Shown piece after piece: positions 20,679 through 31,428 of a stretch of 64,000 bases of DNA (within the stretch, counting starts at the first letter, position 1; every line of letters starts with the position of its first letter). The notes below the pieces were generated by a model. The model ran no database searches. It was not told the origin of the DNA and saw only the letters and a program-made list of their open reading frames with translations. Origin of the DNA: Turnera subulata. Its lineage: Eukaryota; Streptophyta; Magnoliopsida; Malpighiales; Passifloraceae. The stretch covers positions 1 through 64,000 of the forward strand of contig JAKUCV010002373.1 in assembly GCA_028386065.3 (NCBI GenBank), read 5' to 3'. The translations under genes were made by a program, and so were the position numbers.

Positions 20679-21246
20679 ATGGCTTCCATGTCCAAATAGT
20701 TGAGGCTTCCAATATCTAATTTGAAACTTGTTGTGGAGATATTTGATGGTACTGGTCATTTTGGTATGTGGCAGTGTGAGGTTCATAACTCGTTGTTCCA
20801 GCAAGGCCTTGATATTGCTATTGAAGATAAGAAGACTGATGATATCAGTGACAAGGATTGGGCTGACATTAATAAGTTGGCACGCAGAACAATTCGATTG
20901 TGTCTGTCTAGAGAGCAGAAGTATGCATTCAAAAATGAAGTTTCTGCACACAAATTGTGGAAGGTATTGGAAGAAATTTTCTTGAAGAAGAGTGGTCAGA
21001 ATAAGCTTCTAATGAAGAAGAGATTATTCCGGTTTGAGTATCGACCAGGTACTACTATGAATGAACACATCACCTTGTTTTAAAAGTTAGTTACAGATTT
21101 GTTCAATCTGGACGTTATCTTTGAAGACAAAGAATTGGCTTTGATGTTGTTATCATCTCTTCCCGATGAATTTGAGCACTGGGAGACTATGCTACTTCAT
21201 GGGAAGGAGAATGTTTCTTTGGATACTGTATGTTCGGCTTTGTATA
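20679..21246 (+). pseudogene. Tork-like gag, N-terminal part
   Basis: The ATG at 20679 gives MASMSK and a TAG at 20697. The frame then continues as a typical UBN2-type copia gag: FDGTGHFGMWQ, then LSREQKYAF, AHKLWKVLEE, and LLSSLPDEFEHWETMLLHG in the next ORF. A second stop (TAA ~21081) lies in the middle. The sequence breaks at ...VCSALY where the Athila-like element entered. It resumes at 29726 with HELRQQDK, so one original gag frame spans the insertion. Confidence 0.8.
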
Positions 21247-22101
21247 TGATGTGCTCCAAAATTACGCAATTTTTTTTTGACAAGGAAACTACGCACTTTT
21301 TATGATGGTCTTGAATAGCTTTTACTATGTATTCTTGGTCAATTATATGTATAATCTATATATTATAGTGTTTCTTCATGAATTATTTTATTTAGGACTT
21401 CAATACTGCTGACTAAGTATTTTTACACGTGAAAATCGATTTTATTTGAAGAATTAAAGCTTTTTTAGCCAAGCTTGGAAACAAAGCCCATAATAGGAAA
21501 CTTTCTACAGTGAGCAACACTGAGTATTTTGAAGATTTCAGGAGTTATAGACATATAAATTGAGTGAAACAAATTAAAGATGAAAATAGACTTCCATATC
21601 TTTCCAGGGATATAAATTTCATAATTTTTAGACGTGTCTACTGGGGGGAGTACTCAGTCGATTCCAGCCCAAGATGCAGATTTTTTTGCACCGACATAGG
21701 CCCATTTTTTTGACGATATCTCAAGCTACAGAAGTCCAATTGAGGTTTTCTTTTTATGAAAAAAAAACTGACAAAATTATTTAGAACTTTGTAGAAGAGC
21801 CCAACACAGTTCGGACTTCTTCTATAAGTTCCGTGCAAGCTTCGGGTCAGAAAACAAGCAATAGTGCAACTTTGAATGCAAGTAAAGAATTCTATTCCAA
21901 CTCTCATATAATTTTTGTTACTTCTTTACTTTGGATTTTAGTCTACCAACTCTCATATAATTTCAATCTTCCTAAATAATCACAAGTTATTATTGACGTA
22001 GTACTTAAACTGTTCTTTGTGGGATCCACCTGATTGCCATAATAGACACTGTGCGCTTGCAGGCTAGTCGTAGTGTTTAGTGTGGGCTAAAAACGGTTTC
22101 A
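21247..22101 (+). repeat. 5' LTR of Athila-like element, internally deleted
   Basis: 855 bp versus 1782 bp for the 3' LTR. The missing ~0.93 kb lies at ~21897-21912, where CCAACTCTCATATAATTT appears a second time (~21945). A 27-base insertion between two TACGCA copies (21263-21268 and 21290-21295) is also specific to this LTR. Confidence 0.8.
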
Positions 22102-22108
22102 AGTATTT

Positions 22109-22124
22109 TAGCGCCATGCCAGGG
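22109..22124 (+). other. Degenerate primer binding site (tRNA-Asp type)
   Basis: TAGCGCCATGCCAGGG follows the LTR end by seven bases. The Athila/Tat consensus complementary to tRNA-Asp is TGGCGCCGTTGCCGGGGA, so this looks like a mutated form. Assignment rests on position and similarity. Confidence 0.55.
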
Positions 22125-22335
22125 AACGGTGTTAATATTATTGAGATAACAACTAGATTACTTTAGGTTTTATTTTATTATTAGTTTAAATTTCGATTTA
22201 TTTTTTTTCTTTTCTACAGGTGTTGTCGACTTTTAGGAAAAAGTCTCGACGTGGTGACAGCATTGTTGAGATTGATCTAGATGGACATCGACACAAGAGA
22301 GGAAGAGAAAGACGAATGTTGAAGAAACATCAAGC

Positions 22336-23702
22336 ATGGCAGAAGTGCAGAAGAAGACATTGCGTGACTATGCTATGCCGAGCATGGATGTCGTTCAATC
22401 AAGTGTTGTAAAATCGGAGATCGCAGCCAAGAGCTTCGGACTCAAGCCAACACTTATTAAGATGGTGCAACATGATGAATTTGGAGGCGCAGACAATGAA
22501 GATCCGAATCAACACCTACAAAGCATCTTGGAGATGTGCGATTTGATCATGATTGATGGAGCAACCGAAGATGCTATTCGCCTTTGTTTATTTCCTTTCT
22601 CATTTATGCGAGAAGGCAAAGAAGTGGCTCAATTTGAGTGCACATGGAACCTGCAAGATATGGGAGGAACTATCTAAGGCATTCCTAAGCAAGTATTATC
22701 CACATGATAAAGCAGCACGAATCCGAAGCAAGATTACATCTTTTGCCCAGTATGATGGAGAAAGCTTTTGTGAGGCATGCAAGCGTTACAAGGAACTTTT
22801 GCAAGGATGCCCACAATATGGTTTAGCCGACTGGTTAGTAGTCCAATCATTCTTTAATGGTTTAACTAAATCTTTGCATATGAGTTTCAATGCAGCACCT
22901 GGAGGAGCGTTCATGGCACAATCACCAGAAGAGGCATACCAGAGGATCGAAACTATGCCAAGCAACAATTTTCAAGGTTCTTCAAGACCTAATCGAAAGG
23001 AACTAGCTGGAGTTTGGGAGACGGATACTACCATGCTACATGCCATCTCTGACCTGAGACATTTGTGGAGGACGAGGACATCTGAGTGCAAGCTGCCCTA
23101 CCAGTGATACACTTACGATTGAGCAACTGAACCTCATGAGCCAACGGAAACAAGCGAAGCCCTATTCCAACACATACAATCCGAAGTGGACGAGTCATCC
23201 AACATGGGAGGAGCGAAATTGCATTCAGCAAGGGAATCTTCAAGGATTAGCACCACGACAGTTGAACACTCATACTCCACAACAACCTGATCTTCATGTG
23301 ATGATGCAATCTTTGATGGAATCCCAACGTCAACAAATGGAGAGTCAACGTCAACTGATGGAAACTCAACATGCAAAAATGAAGATGATGCAAGGATTCG
23401 ACAATCAGTTGCCACACTTGGAAACTCACTCGAAGATGCTTGAGACACAATTCGCGCAGCAAGCTGAGGCGATCAAGAGAGTCCCAGGAAATCTGCCTGC
23501 ACAACCAACAGTTAATCCGAGCGAGCATGTCAAGGCTATCATGCTTAGAAGCGGAAAGAAATTGGAGGATGTATATCATCCCAAAGAGGATGCCGAAACC
23601 ACCTTCAAGCAAGAACAGGAAGAACCTGAGGTAGAAGTGCAATCAACCGACAAGGAAGCAGAGGAGAAGAAGCAAGAGCAAGAGAAGTGGATTCCTAAGT
23701 AG
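22336..23702 (+). pseudogene. Athila-like gag in three frames
   Basis: The gag reads from ATG 22336 (MAEVQKKTLRDYAMPS, with the capsid start IKMVQHDEFGGADNEDPNQHL). A frameshift near 22610 moves it to the next frame (WEELSKAFLSKYYPHDKAA, FAQYDGESFCEACKRYKELL, LVVQSFFNGL, SPEEAYQ). Another break near 23020-23130 precedes a Gln/Met-rich coiled-coil segment with QQMESQRQLMETQ repeats and the SEHVKAIMLRSGKKLE phrase that precedes protease in Athila elements. These are capsid and linker domains of a Ty3/gypsy gag. Two frameshifts disable it. Confidence 0.78.
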
Positions 23703-23740
23703 AAGCTAGCAAATCAAAAAAGAGAGCAAGCGAAGGAATT

Positions 23741-24925
23741 ATGGCCTTCAAAGCTTATGAACCACCGGTTCCATTCCCTCAACGACTTCTACAGAGCAAA
23801 GAAGATGAACAATTCGGGAGATTTCTTAAACAATTGCAAAAATTACACATTTATATTCCATTTACTGAAGTTATTTCTCAAATGCCTGCTTATGCTAAAT
23901 TTCTTAAGGATATTCTTACCAAGGAAAGGAAGCTAGAAGATTATGAAATGTTGGCGCTTACGGAGAAATGCAGTGCAATCTTGCAAAACAAGTTGCCCTC
24001 AAAATTGAAGGATCCTGGAAGATTTTCTATCCCTTGCCACATTGGTTCTATGTGCATTGAAAAAGTATTATGTGATTTCGGAGCTAGTGTTAGTCTTATA
24101 CCCAAGCGGATTGCGGAGATGCTGGATATTGGAGAACTGAAGCCGATTACTGTCTCTCTTCAGCTGGTCGACCGATCAGTCAAACACCCAATAGGGATGT
24201 TAGAGGACATTCCAATCCAGGTTGGAAAATTTTTCATGCCGGTGGATTTTGTGGTGCTCGACATGGTGATTGATTCCCAGATGCCGATTATTCTTGGACG
24301 ACCATTCTTAGCTACTGTTGGAGCCCAAATTGATGTTTGTGATGGGAAGCTTTCTTTTTGAATTGGGAATGACAATATCGAATTTGATGTCTTATGAGCA
24401 ATAAAAGGACCTCTAGAGGAAGACAATTGTTTTCAAGTGGATGCCATTGATAATATTGTCAAGGCAGTGAACAAAGATGCAGCAAATAATTTCTTTCGAG
24501 TTGATAAAATCACCCGACCACCAGATATCGCACCAACATTACTTTGTCCAATGAAAAGAAAAGGAGATGAGCACATAAAGATTATCAAGAAGCAAGAGTT
24601 CGTGGAAGGTGACTTGGTGATGCATTTTACTGCTAAATTTGACATGTGGTTTGGACCCTTCACGGTATCAAAAAGCCTTCCCCATGGAGTTGTAGAAGTT
24701 TGGGACAAAGAGAAAGGAGCTTTTAAAGTGAATGGCCGAAACTTGAAGTTGCATGGAGAAATAATGCAGAAGCAAGTTGCGCCAATATCCTCTACTCCAA
24801 CCAAACATGACACTTCTTCAAAAAAAGGATGCGGATGTTGTGGTAGTAACGCAACAAGCAAGCTCTTGTCAAGTTTCAACAAAGCCTTTGATATCGGTAG
24901 AAAGTTCAAAGAAAAAAAAGTTTAA
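23741..24925 (+). pseudogene. Athila-like aspartic protease fused to integrase-tail-like module 1
   Basis: One reading frame with two stops (24359, ~24395). Residues ~1-205 are the retroviral-type aspartic protease: active site VLCDFGASVSLIP (DFGAS in place of the commoner DLGAS) and the ILGRPFLATVGAQIDV flap/end motif. After PLEEDNCFQVDAID, where RT should begin in Athila, the frame jumps into GDLVMHF...WFGPFTVSKSLPHGVVEVWD...FKVNGRNLK. That matches the integrase C-terminal GPF-type domain. A Cys-rich KKGCGCCGSN and a basic end follow. The RT, RNase H and integrase core are absent. The last block could instead be an element-specific protein; function is inferred only. Confidence 0.72.
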
Positions 24926-25148
24926 GCAAGGTGACTAGGTGCTCCTTTACGATTCCAAATGGAAGGGAAAGCTCAATTCCCCTTGGACGGGACCTTTCAA
25001 GGTGTCAAACCTACTTCCAAATGGAGATGTGGAGATATACAATGAAAGAGATGGAACTTTCAAAGTGAATCGCCAAAGACTCAGGATTTTCTATGATGGC
25101 GATTTCCAAGGGAGGCGTTTCACTGAAAAGCTCCATGATCCACCATAA
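24926..25148 (+). pseudogene. Second integrase C-terminal-like module
   Basis: Another copy of the module in a different frame: KQGD, a TAG, then VLLYDSKWKGKLNSPWTGPF, PNGDVEIYNERDGTFKVN and RQRLRIFYDGD. It resembles the true integrase end of Athila elements more closely than module 1. The TAG (24936-24938) separates KQGD from the rest. Confidence 0.68.
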
Positions 25149-27943
25149 CCAACCTCCAAACCGGTCCAGCTAAGAAGACAGTAAAGAAGCGTTGTGTGGG
25201 AGGCAACACACAAATTATGGTAAATTAGTGTTTTGAGTCTTCTATTTTTATTAATTTTAGTTTTTATTTTTCAGTCTATACAAATTGCATGAAAGAAGGA
25301 ATTTTTCAAGGAGAGACGAACCAAATCAAGAAGGGTCAAGTCGAATTCTTCATCAAAACGACCAGAGAAGCTTTTCTTAAACTCAAACTTTTACTTTTCT
25401 GTGAAATTTTTGTAATGATTTGCTTAAGTGCTTTGTTTGATTTTATTTGTTTTGATACATTCATATACATTTAGCACATACCCTTAGGTTCCGATGGCAA
25501 GTTCATACTAACCTTTAGGCTAAGTTTGAGGAGACAATTTTTAGATTTAATGTTTAGGATTTTTTTTATTTTTTTAGCACCTTAGGATTTTTCACTTTTT
25601 TCATAATTCATTAAAAAGAAAAAATCAGAAAATAAAAAATAACAAAAAATCAGAAAAATATTTCTGAAAACACATAAAAATAAAAAAAAAGAAAAAAATT
25701 TGGGTTTACGTACCGATTAGTGCACCCTTGGCACGTGAAGAGGACATTTAACGCGCCAACGGGCTAGCCAAGACGCACCAATTGGCACGCCAACAGCGAA
25801 CCAAACCCAAGAGCAGTAATGAGGAGGAGGCACCGACTTTGGATTTTTGCACCAGCCCCTTTGCGATTTTTTTAGTTAGTACTAGACCCCCAAAAATATA
25901 TATAGGTTAGTAATCCTTTAGCTTTTAGGATTAGGTTTTTATATTTTTATTTTATCTAGGTTAGGATTTTTATTCCAAGGAGAAGTAGGATTCCTATTAC
26001 ACCACTAGTTTGATTTTAAGCTTGAGCAGGATTCCTAGTACCCTTAGGAGTAGGATTTCGGCATCAACACTCCCACCATTCCACCGCCTTAGAGCCCTAT
26101 AAATACAACCCATTCCTCTCATATTTTTCTACACCAAAAACATTCACACTTTAGAGCTCTAAACCCATAGTGTCGATTTTCTACCCCCCTATCTCCTTTA
26201 GGTTTTTCTTGATTTTTCTTTTAGTCTCCCACTCTTTTTAGCCTAAGTTTACTTTCTCTCTTACTTGGATTATCATTTTTTATGTGCTATACATATTTCC
26301 ATCTAAGTTTGAGGAGAGTGCACCTCCTTTGTGCCTATCTTTTTCATCCTTTGTTTCTCTTTTTCTTTGACAATGAGGACATTGTCCGATTTAAGTTTGA
26401 AGAGAGGGAACAAATTTCTTTGCAATTTATTTGTCTTTGTTTGTTAGTGTCAATAAAGAGCATATTTTTTATTTTAATATATTGAGTATACATATTTTTT
26501 ATTCTAGTCTACGTAGTAAAAAGCCATTATTTTTTTCAAAAATTGTTTTCAAAATTTTTTTCAAATTATTTTTCAAAATCGTTTTCAAATAAAAAAATTT
26601 CGAAAATTCCAAAATATTTTTCTTAGTTTTTCAAATTGTTTTCAAACCCACCAATCTATGATCAAGATGGATTTTGTTGATAGATAACCAAGAGAGTTAC
26701 TTTAAGTTTTCAAATCTTTTTCTTTTACATGTAAGAAGCTTGATTTTTGATTGATCTTGTGTTCATGCATAGTTACGATGAATTCATGCAAGTTCTAGCA
26801 TTCTTTGCTTAGCAATTTTCGACACACCCTATGCATTATTTTTCAAAATTTTGACGTCAACATATATGTCCTAGAACAAATTTTCAGATCTTTTCAAAGC
26901 GAATTTTTCTCATAGATGCTCAATGAAACAGATGATTTAGGCATTCTTTGTTTAAACCAATAAGCCAAAAAGTATATCCTTTATCATTATCCTTTGTTTC
27001 ACCCTTTTGAGCCTAAATCATAATAGCCAATTTTTCTTTCTTTATATATATTTACCCACCTTTAAGCCTTTGAAACCTTATGGCTATCATCTTTTCTTTC
27101 ATTATCCATACCATTTCTCAAGATTCCTTAGTAACTTTTGCCATGTGTTTTTATCAAGATTTTTTCAATGATAAATGCAATTGAACCTCACTTTTACACA
27201 TCCAAGAAGGTCTATGCAATGAAGATGTTTGCACTTGCAATTGTTTCAAGTATGTTATGGAATGTCATGCGCACAAAAAAAAATTGACAAAAGTTGATTC
27301 AAAAAATAGAGAGAAGAAAAACAAATTTCAGAAAAATACAAAAAAAGAGATGAAAATTGCGCAATCAATGTTCCTGAAATAAGTTGAATTTCTTTTGATG
27401 ATCACATGATGGATGTTATTTCAAGACTTGCACTTTGAGAAATCTTTTCAATCTCTTGATGATGCACATTCCAATCTTTTCTTAAGTGAATTTTTGAACT
27501 TCGATTCCTATATACCTTTTCTTTGATCAACCTTTACCCAAGACCCCATTACAACCCTTTGCAAAGATCTATTGATCTTTTTGTGTGTTTATTTTATAAT
27601 AGTGGAGTTAAGTTCTGGAATTTGCCTATGGGACTTGTTTTTCAAATCTTTCATGACGTCAATTTATTCTTACAAGCATATGGGTAGTTGATTTTTGCTG
27701 AGTGATTTGTATGGAAGCTTATGCGGGTAAGTCTGACTATGATATGGATGCTTTTTCATGAGATTTTCTTCCTTTCTTGGCATTTGCTCTAAATGTTCTT
27801 CATAAGCTCTTGGTGATGATCTTGGAAGTCTAGACATGAGTTCTTTTTTGATTGTGTGATTTGGTGGAGATTTTCAAAATCCTTATTTGGTTTGTATTGT
27901 TTATTTGCATCAGGACAAGCAAAGTTTAAGTTTGAGGAGATTT
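25149..27943 (+). other. Long non-coding 3' region of Athila-like element
   Basis: No gene is supported and no envelope-like ORF is seen. It has AT-rich homopolymer stretches, a GC-richer block with repeated CACGCCAAC/GCGCCAACG (~25740-25800), a CCCTATAAATACAACCC TATA-like motif (26095-26111) and repeated TAAGTTTGAGGAGA phrases (~25520, 26306, 26391, 27928). The last one is the polypurine tract at the 3' LTR. Confidence 0.55.
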
Positions 27944-29725
27944 GATGTGCTCCAAAATTACGCACTTTTTATGATGGTCTTGAATGACTTTTACTATGTA
28001 TTATTGGTCAATTATGTGTATAATCTTTATATTATTGTGTTTTTTCATGCATTATTTTATTTAGGACTTTAATATTACTGACTAAGTGTTTTTACAGGTG
28101 AAAATTGATTTTATTTGAAGATTGGAAGCTTTTTTAGCCAAGTTTGGAAACAAGGCCCATAATAGGAAACTTTCTGCAATGAGCACTACTGTGTATTTTA
28201 AAAATTTCAGGAGTTCTAGATATCTAAATTGAGTGAAACCAATTGGAGATGAAACTAGACTTCCATATCTTTCCAGAGATATAAATTTAATATTTTCTAG
28301 ACGTATCTACTGGGAGGAGCACTCAGTCGGTTCCAGCCTAAGATACAGGATTTTCTGCAACAACATAGGCCCAGTGTTTTGACTATATCGGGAGCTACAG
28401 AAGTCCAATTGAGGTGTTCGTTGTATGAAAAGAAATATGAGAGAATCATCTAGAACTTTGTAGAAGCGCTCAACACCCAGTCCGAATGTCTTGTAGTAGA
28501 TAAGTGCCGTGCAATTTTTAGGTCAGAAAACAAGCAAAAGTCCAACTTGGAGTGCAAGTAAAGAATTCTATTTCAATAAAAAAGAAAGTGACCCTTGGAC
28601 GATCTCTAGCACCAAAACCACTGTAAATACACCCCTTGGGGTGTCATATTCAAGAGTCTGAGTTCAGAGGACGAAGCTCTACCAAATTATTTAGGGTTTA
28701 GGTCATACACACTAGTAGGGTTAGGGTTTCTTCTCTTTTTGATCCTCTAGGTGGTGCCGATTCCTATAGCAAGGCTCAAAGATTATTCCCTTCAAATTTC
28801 CAAAAAGATATTGAAGATCTAGAGGCACAAAATCGTCAGTTTTAGAAGCACCAAATTCGAGATCATGGGGCAGCAGAAGTCGACACTAGTCTTTCTGCAA
28901 AAATCGAGTACACCTTCTCCTTTATTCGGTTTTTCTGTTATTTGATTCCATAATGATTTCTTGTGTTGATTTTGTTTTTATTATTTTTATGAGGAACTAA
29001 TCTCTTAATCAAGGATTAGGAATGTAGCCAATTACTCTTATTATTTTATAATTTTATTCGGAAATTGTTCTTGGAATATGTTATGTTTGTTTGATCTATA
29101 TTTGTTGAATTGTTTGTTGCTTGATTAGCTACCAAGTTTACATTATTTTAGATCTGAATCTTTTTTTGATGGCGATATGTGTGAGCTGAGTTATTGATAA
29201 GGTTTTAGATTTGAACATCATAGATTGATCAGAAGACTAGAGAAGCGAAATCTGATAGTTATTCTTAAGGTTGATAAATCGTCTATGCTTAATGAATTTA
29301 GTTACAAACTACGCTAGTGAGAACTAGGTAGTTATGGACTGAATAATTGATCCAACATACGAGAACTGAGAGATAATTCTTTAAGAAAATTAGCCTACAA
29401 CAATCAATAGACATCCAAGATCATAACCGGATATATTATTTGCATAAGTAGTGATTATGTGAACCCCAAACTCCTAGGTTGTTTTTATTGTTGCTTTACT
29501 AGACATCAAACACCTTTGCTGAATTTACTTTTTATTTTTGTTACTTTTTTACTTTGGATTTTAGTCTACCAACTCTCATATAATTTCAATCTTCCTAAAT
29601 AATCACAAGTTATTATTGACGTAGTACTTAAACTGTTCTCTGTAGGATCGACCTTGATTGCTATAACAGACACTGTGCACTTGCAGGTTAGTCGTAGTGT
29701 TTAGTGTGGGTTAAAAACGATATCA
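27944..29725 (+). repeat. 3' LTR of Athila-like element
   Basis: 1782 bp from TGATGTGCTCC to AACGATATCA. It includes the terminal CTGTAGGATCGACC...CTGTGCACTTGCAGG phrase. It is the complete version of the shortened 5' LTR. Confidence 0.82.
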
Positions 29726-31262
29726 GTACGTTCATGAGTTAAGACAACAGGATAAAGTGAGGAACAAACCAACTGCGGCAGATGAAGCTTTTGTGGCAAG
29801 AGGTCGACAACAGAGCCAATTGAAGGGGAGAAGAGGAAGGTCCAAGTCAAGAAGCAAAATTACCAAAGATGAGTGCGCTTTCTGTCATGAGAAAGGGCAT
29901 TGGAAGCAAGATTGCCCGAAGTTGAAGAAGAAAGGGAAGACTCCACAAGATGAAAACGTTGTTAAATGTAAAAGTGATGTGGGATCAAACAACTCTTTGG
30001 TTATTTCACCTTCAGCATCACAAGTAGATGAGTGGATTCTGGATTCAGGTTGCACCTACCATATGTGTCCCATCCGGGAATGGTTCTTTGACTTCGAAGA
30101 ACTCAGTGAAGTGGTTGTTTTTATAGGAAATGAAAACCCATGTAAGATAGCTGGGAAAGGTTCAATCAAGCTGCAAAATCATGATAAATCCACCAAAATT
30201 TTGAGAGATGTTCGATATGTTCCACAGTTGAAGAAGAATCCCATCTCTTTGGGGACTTTAGAATCTAAAGGCCTAGTTGTTACTATGCGAGATGGAATTT
30301 TTAAAGCAACATCAAGAGCATTGGTGATGTTAAAAGGTGTGAGGAAGAATAATTTGTATTACTATCAAGGTAAAACAGTAGTTGGGACAGTAGCAGCGGT
30401 AACTTCTGGAAGCAAGAAGGATGCAGAAGCAACAAAACTGTGGCATATGCGTTTGGGATATGCTGGTGAAAAATCTTTGCAAATTCTTGCCAAGCAAGGA
30501 TTGTCGAAAGGTACGAAGACTTGCAAATTAGAGTTTTGTGAGCATTGTGTTCTGGGAAAGAAATGAAGAGTGAAGTTTGGCACTGCTATCCACAATACCA
30601 AGGGGATTTTGGACTATGTGCATTCAGATGTGTGGGGACCTGCCAAGACTCAGTCACTTGGAAGGAGACACTATTTTGTCACTTTCGTTGATGACTTTTC
30701 TAGAAGAGTATGGGTGTTTACTATGAAGAAGAAGGATGAAGTGCTTGGGAACAGACAATGGTGGAGAGTATACGAGTGATCCTTTCCTGAAGGTATGCCA
30801 AGATTGTGGCATAATTCGGCACTTCACAGTTAGAAAAACACCAAAACAGAATGGGGTATCTGAGCGTATGAACAAAACATTAGTGGAGAAAGTTCAATGT
30901 ATGCTTTCTAATGCTGGATTAGGCAGAATTTTTTGGCTGAGGCTGTGACATATGCTCAACTTCTTGTTAATCAATTGCTTCAGATGATGAGACCCTTTTG
31001 GAGATATAGTCAGGTAAGCCTGCTACTGATTATAATTCATTACATGTGTTTGGTTCTAGTGCATATTATCATATGAATGAATCAAAGTTAGATTCACGAG
31101 CAAAGAAGGCTTTATTTATGGGCCTAAATGCTGGAGTGAAGGGATACCGTTTATGGTGTCTAGAGGCAAAGAAGACTATCATCAACAGAGATATTACCTT
31201 CGATGAATCTGCCATGTTGACTAAGGTAAATCCAGAAGAAATTGATAGTACTTCACAGTAGG
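29726..31262 (+). pseudogene. Tork-like gag end, protease and integrase
   Basis: It continues the gag frame (HELRQQDK), then a basic stretch and the CCHC knuckle CAFCHEKGHWKQDC (~29876-29917). The copia protease follows (EWILDSGCTYHMCP; DSG intact), then the GAG-pre-integrase with LWHMRLGYAGEKSL and C-E-H-C. An in-frame TGA (30564) follows. The integrase core keeps the first Asp (HSDVWGP) and NGGEYTSDPF, but at ~30745 a deletion with frameshift removes about two dozen codons between KKKDEVL and the second Asp region. The Glu lies in PKQNGVSERMNKTL. A further frameshift lies near 30945. Non-functional. Confidence 0.82.
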
Positions 31263-31428
31263 TGGAGTTATACCAAGGTGATTCCAGCAATGAGCACCGG
31301 TAGTGATTCTTCATTGATAGTAAGAGAGTCAGATGAAGAGGAGGTTCCGACCCAAGAACCTTCATAGTAGATGGATTCGATTGCCGTTCGAAGAACAAGA
31401 AGAGAAGTTTGAAAACTAGAACATCTTA

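Larger units (their letters stand above)
21247..29725 (+). mobile_element. Athila-like Ty3/gypsy element lacking RT, RNase H and integrase core
   Basis: 8,479 bp inserted in the Tork-like gag. LTRs start TGATGTGCTCCAAAATTACGCA (21247, 27944). The target duplication is GTATA (21242-21246) versus GTACG (29726-29730); the right copy restores the gag codons. Internal content: degenerate tRNA-Asp-like primer site, gag, aspartic protease, two integrase-C-terminal-like modules, and ~2.8 kb non-coding DNA with AAGTTTGAGGAG phrases typical of Athila. It has no reverse transcriptase and would depend on another element's enzymes. Confidence 0.85.

Noticed and set aside
26095..26111. CCCTATAAATACAACCC as the promoter of a hidden gene in the Athila-like element
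   Set aside because: No ORF of note follows; it may be an element-internal promoter, but nothing else supports it.
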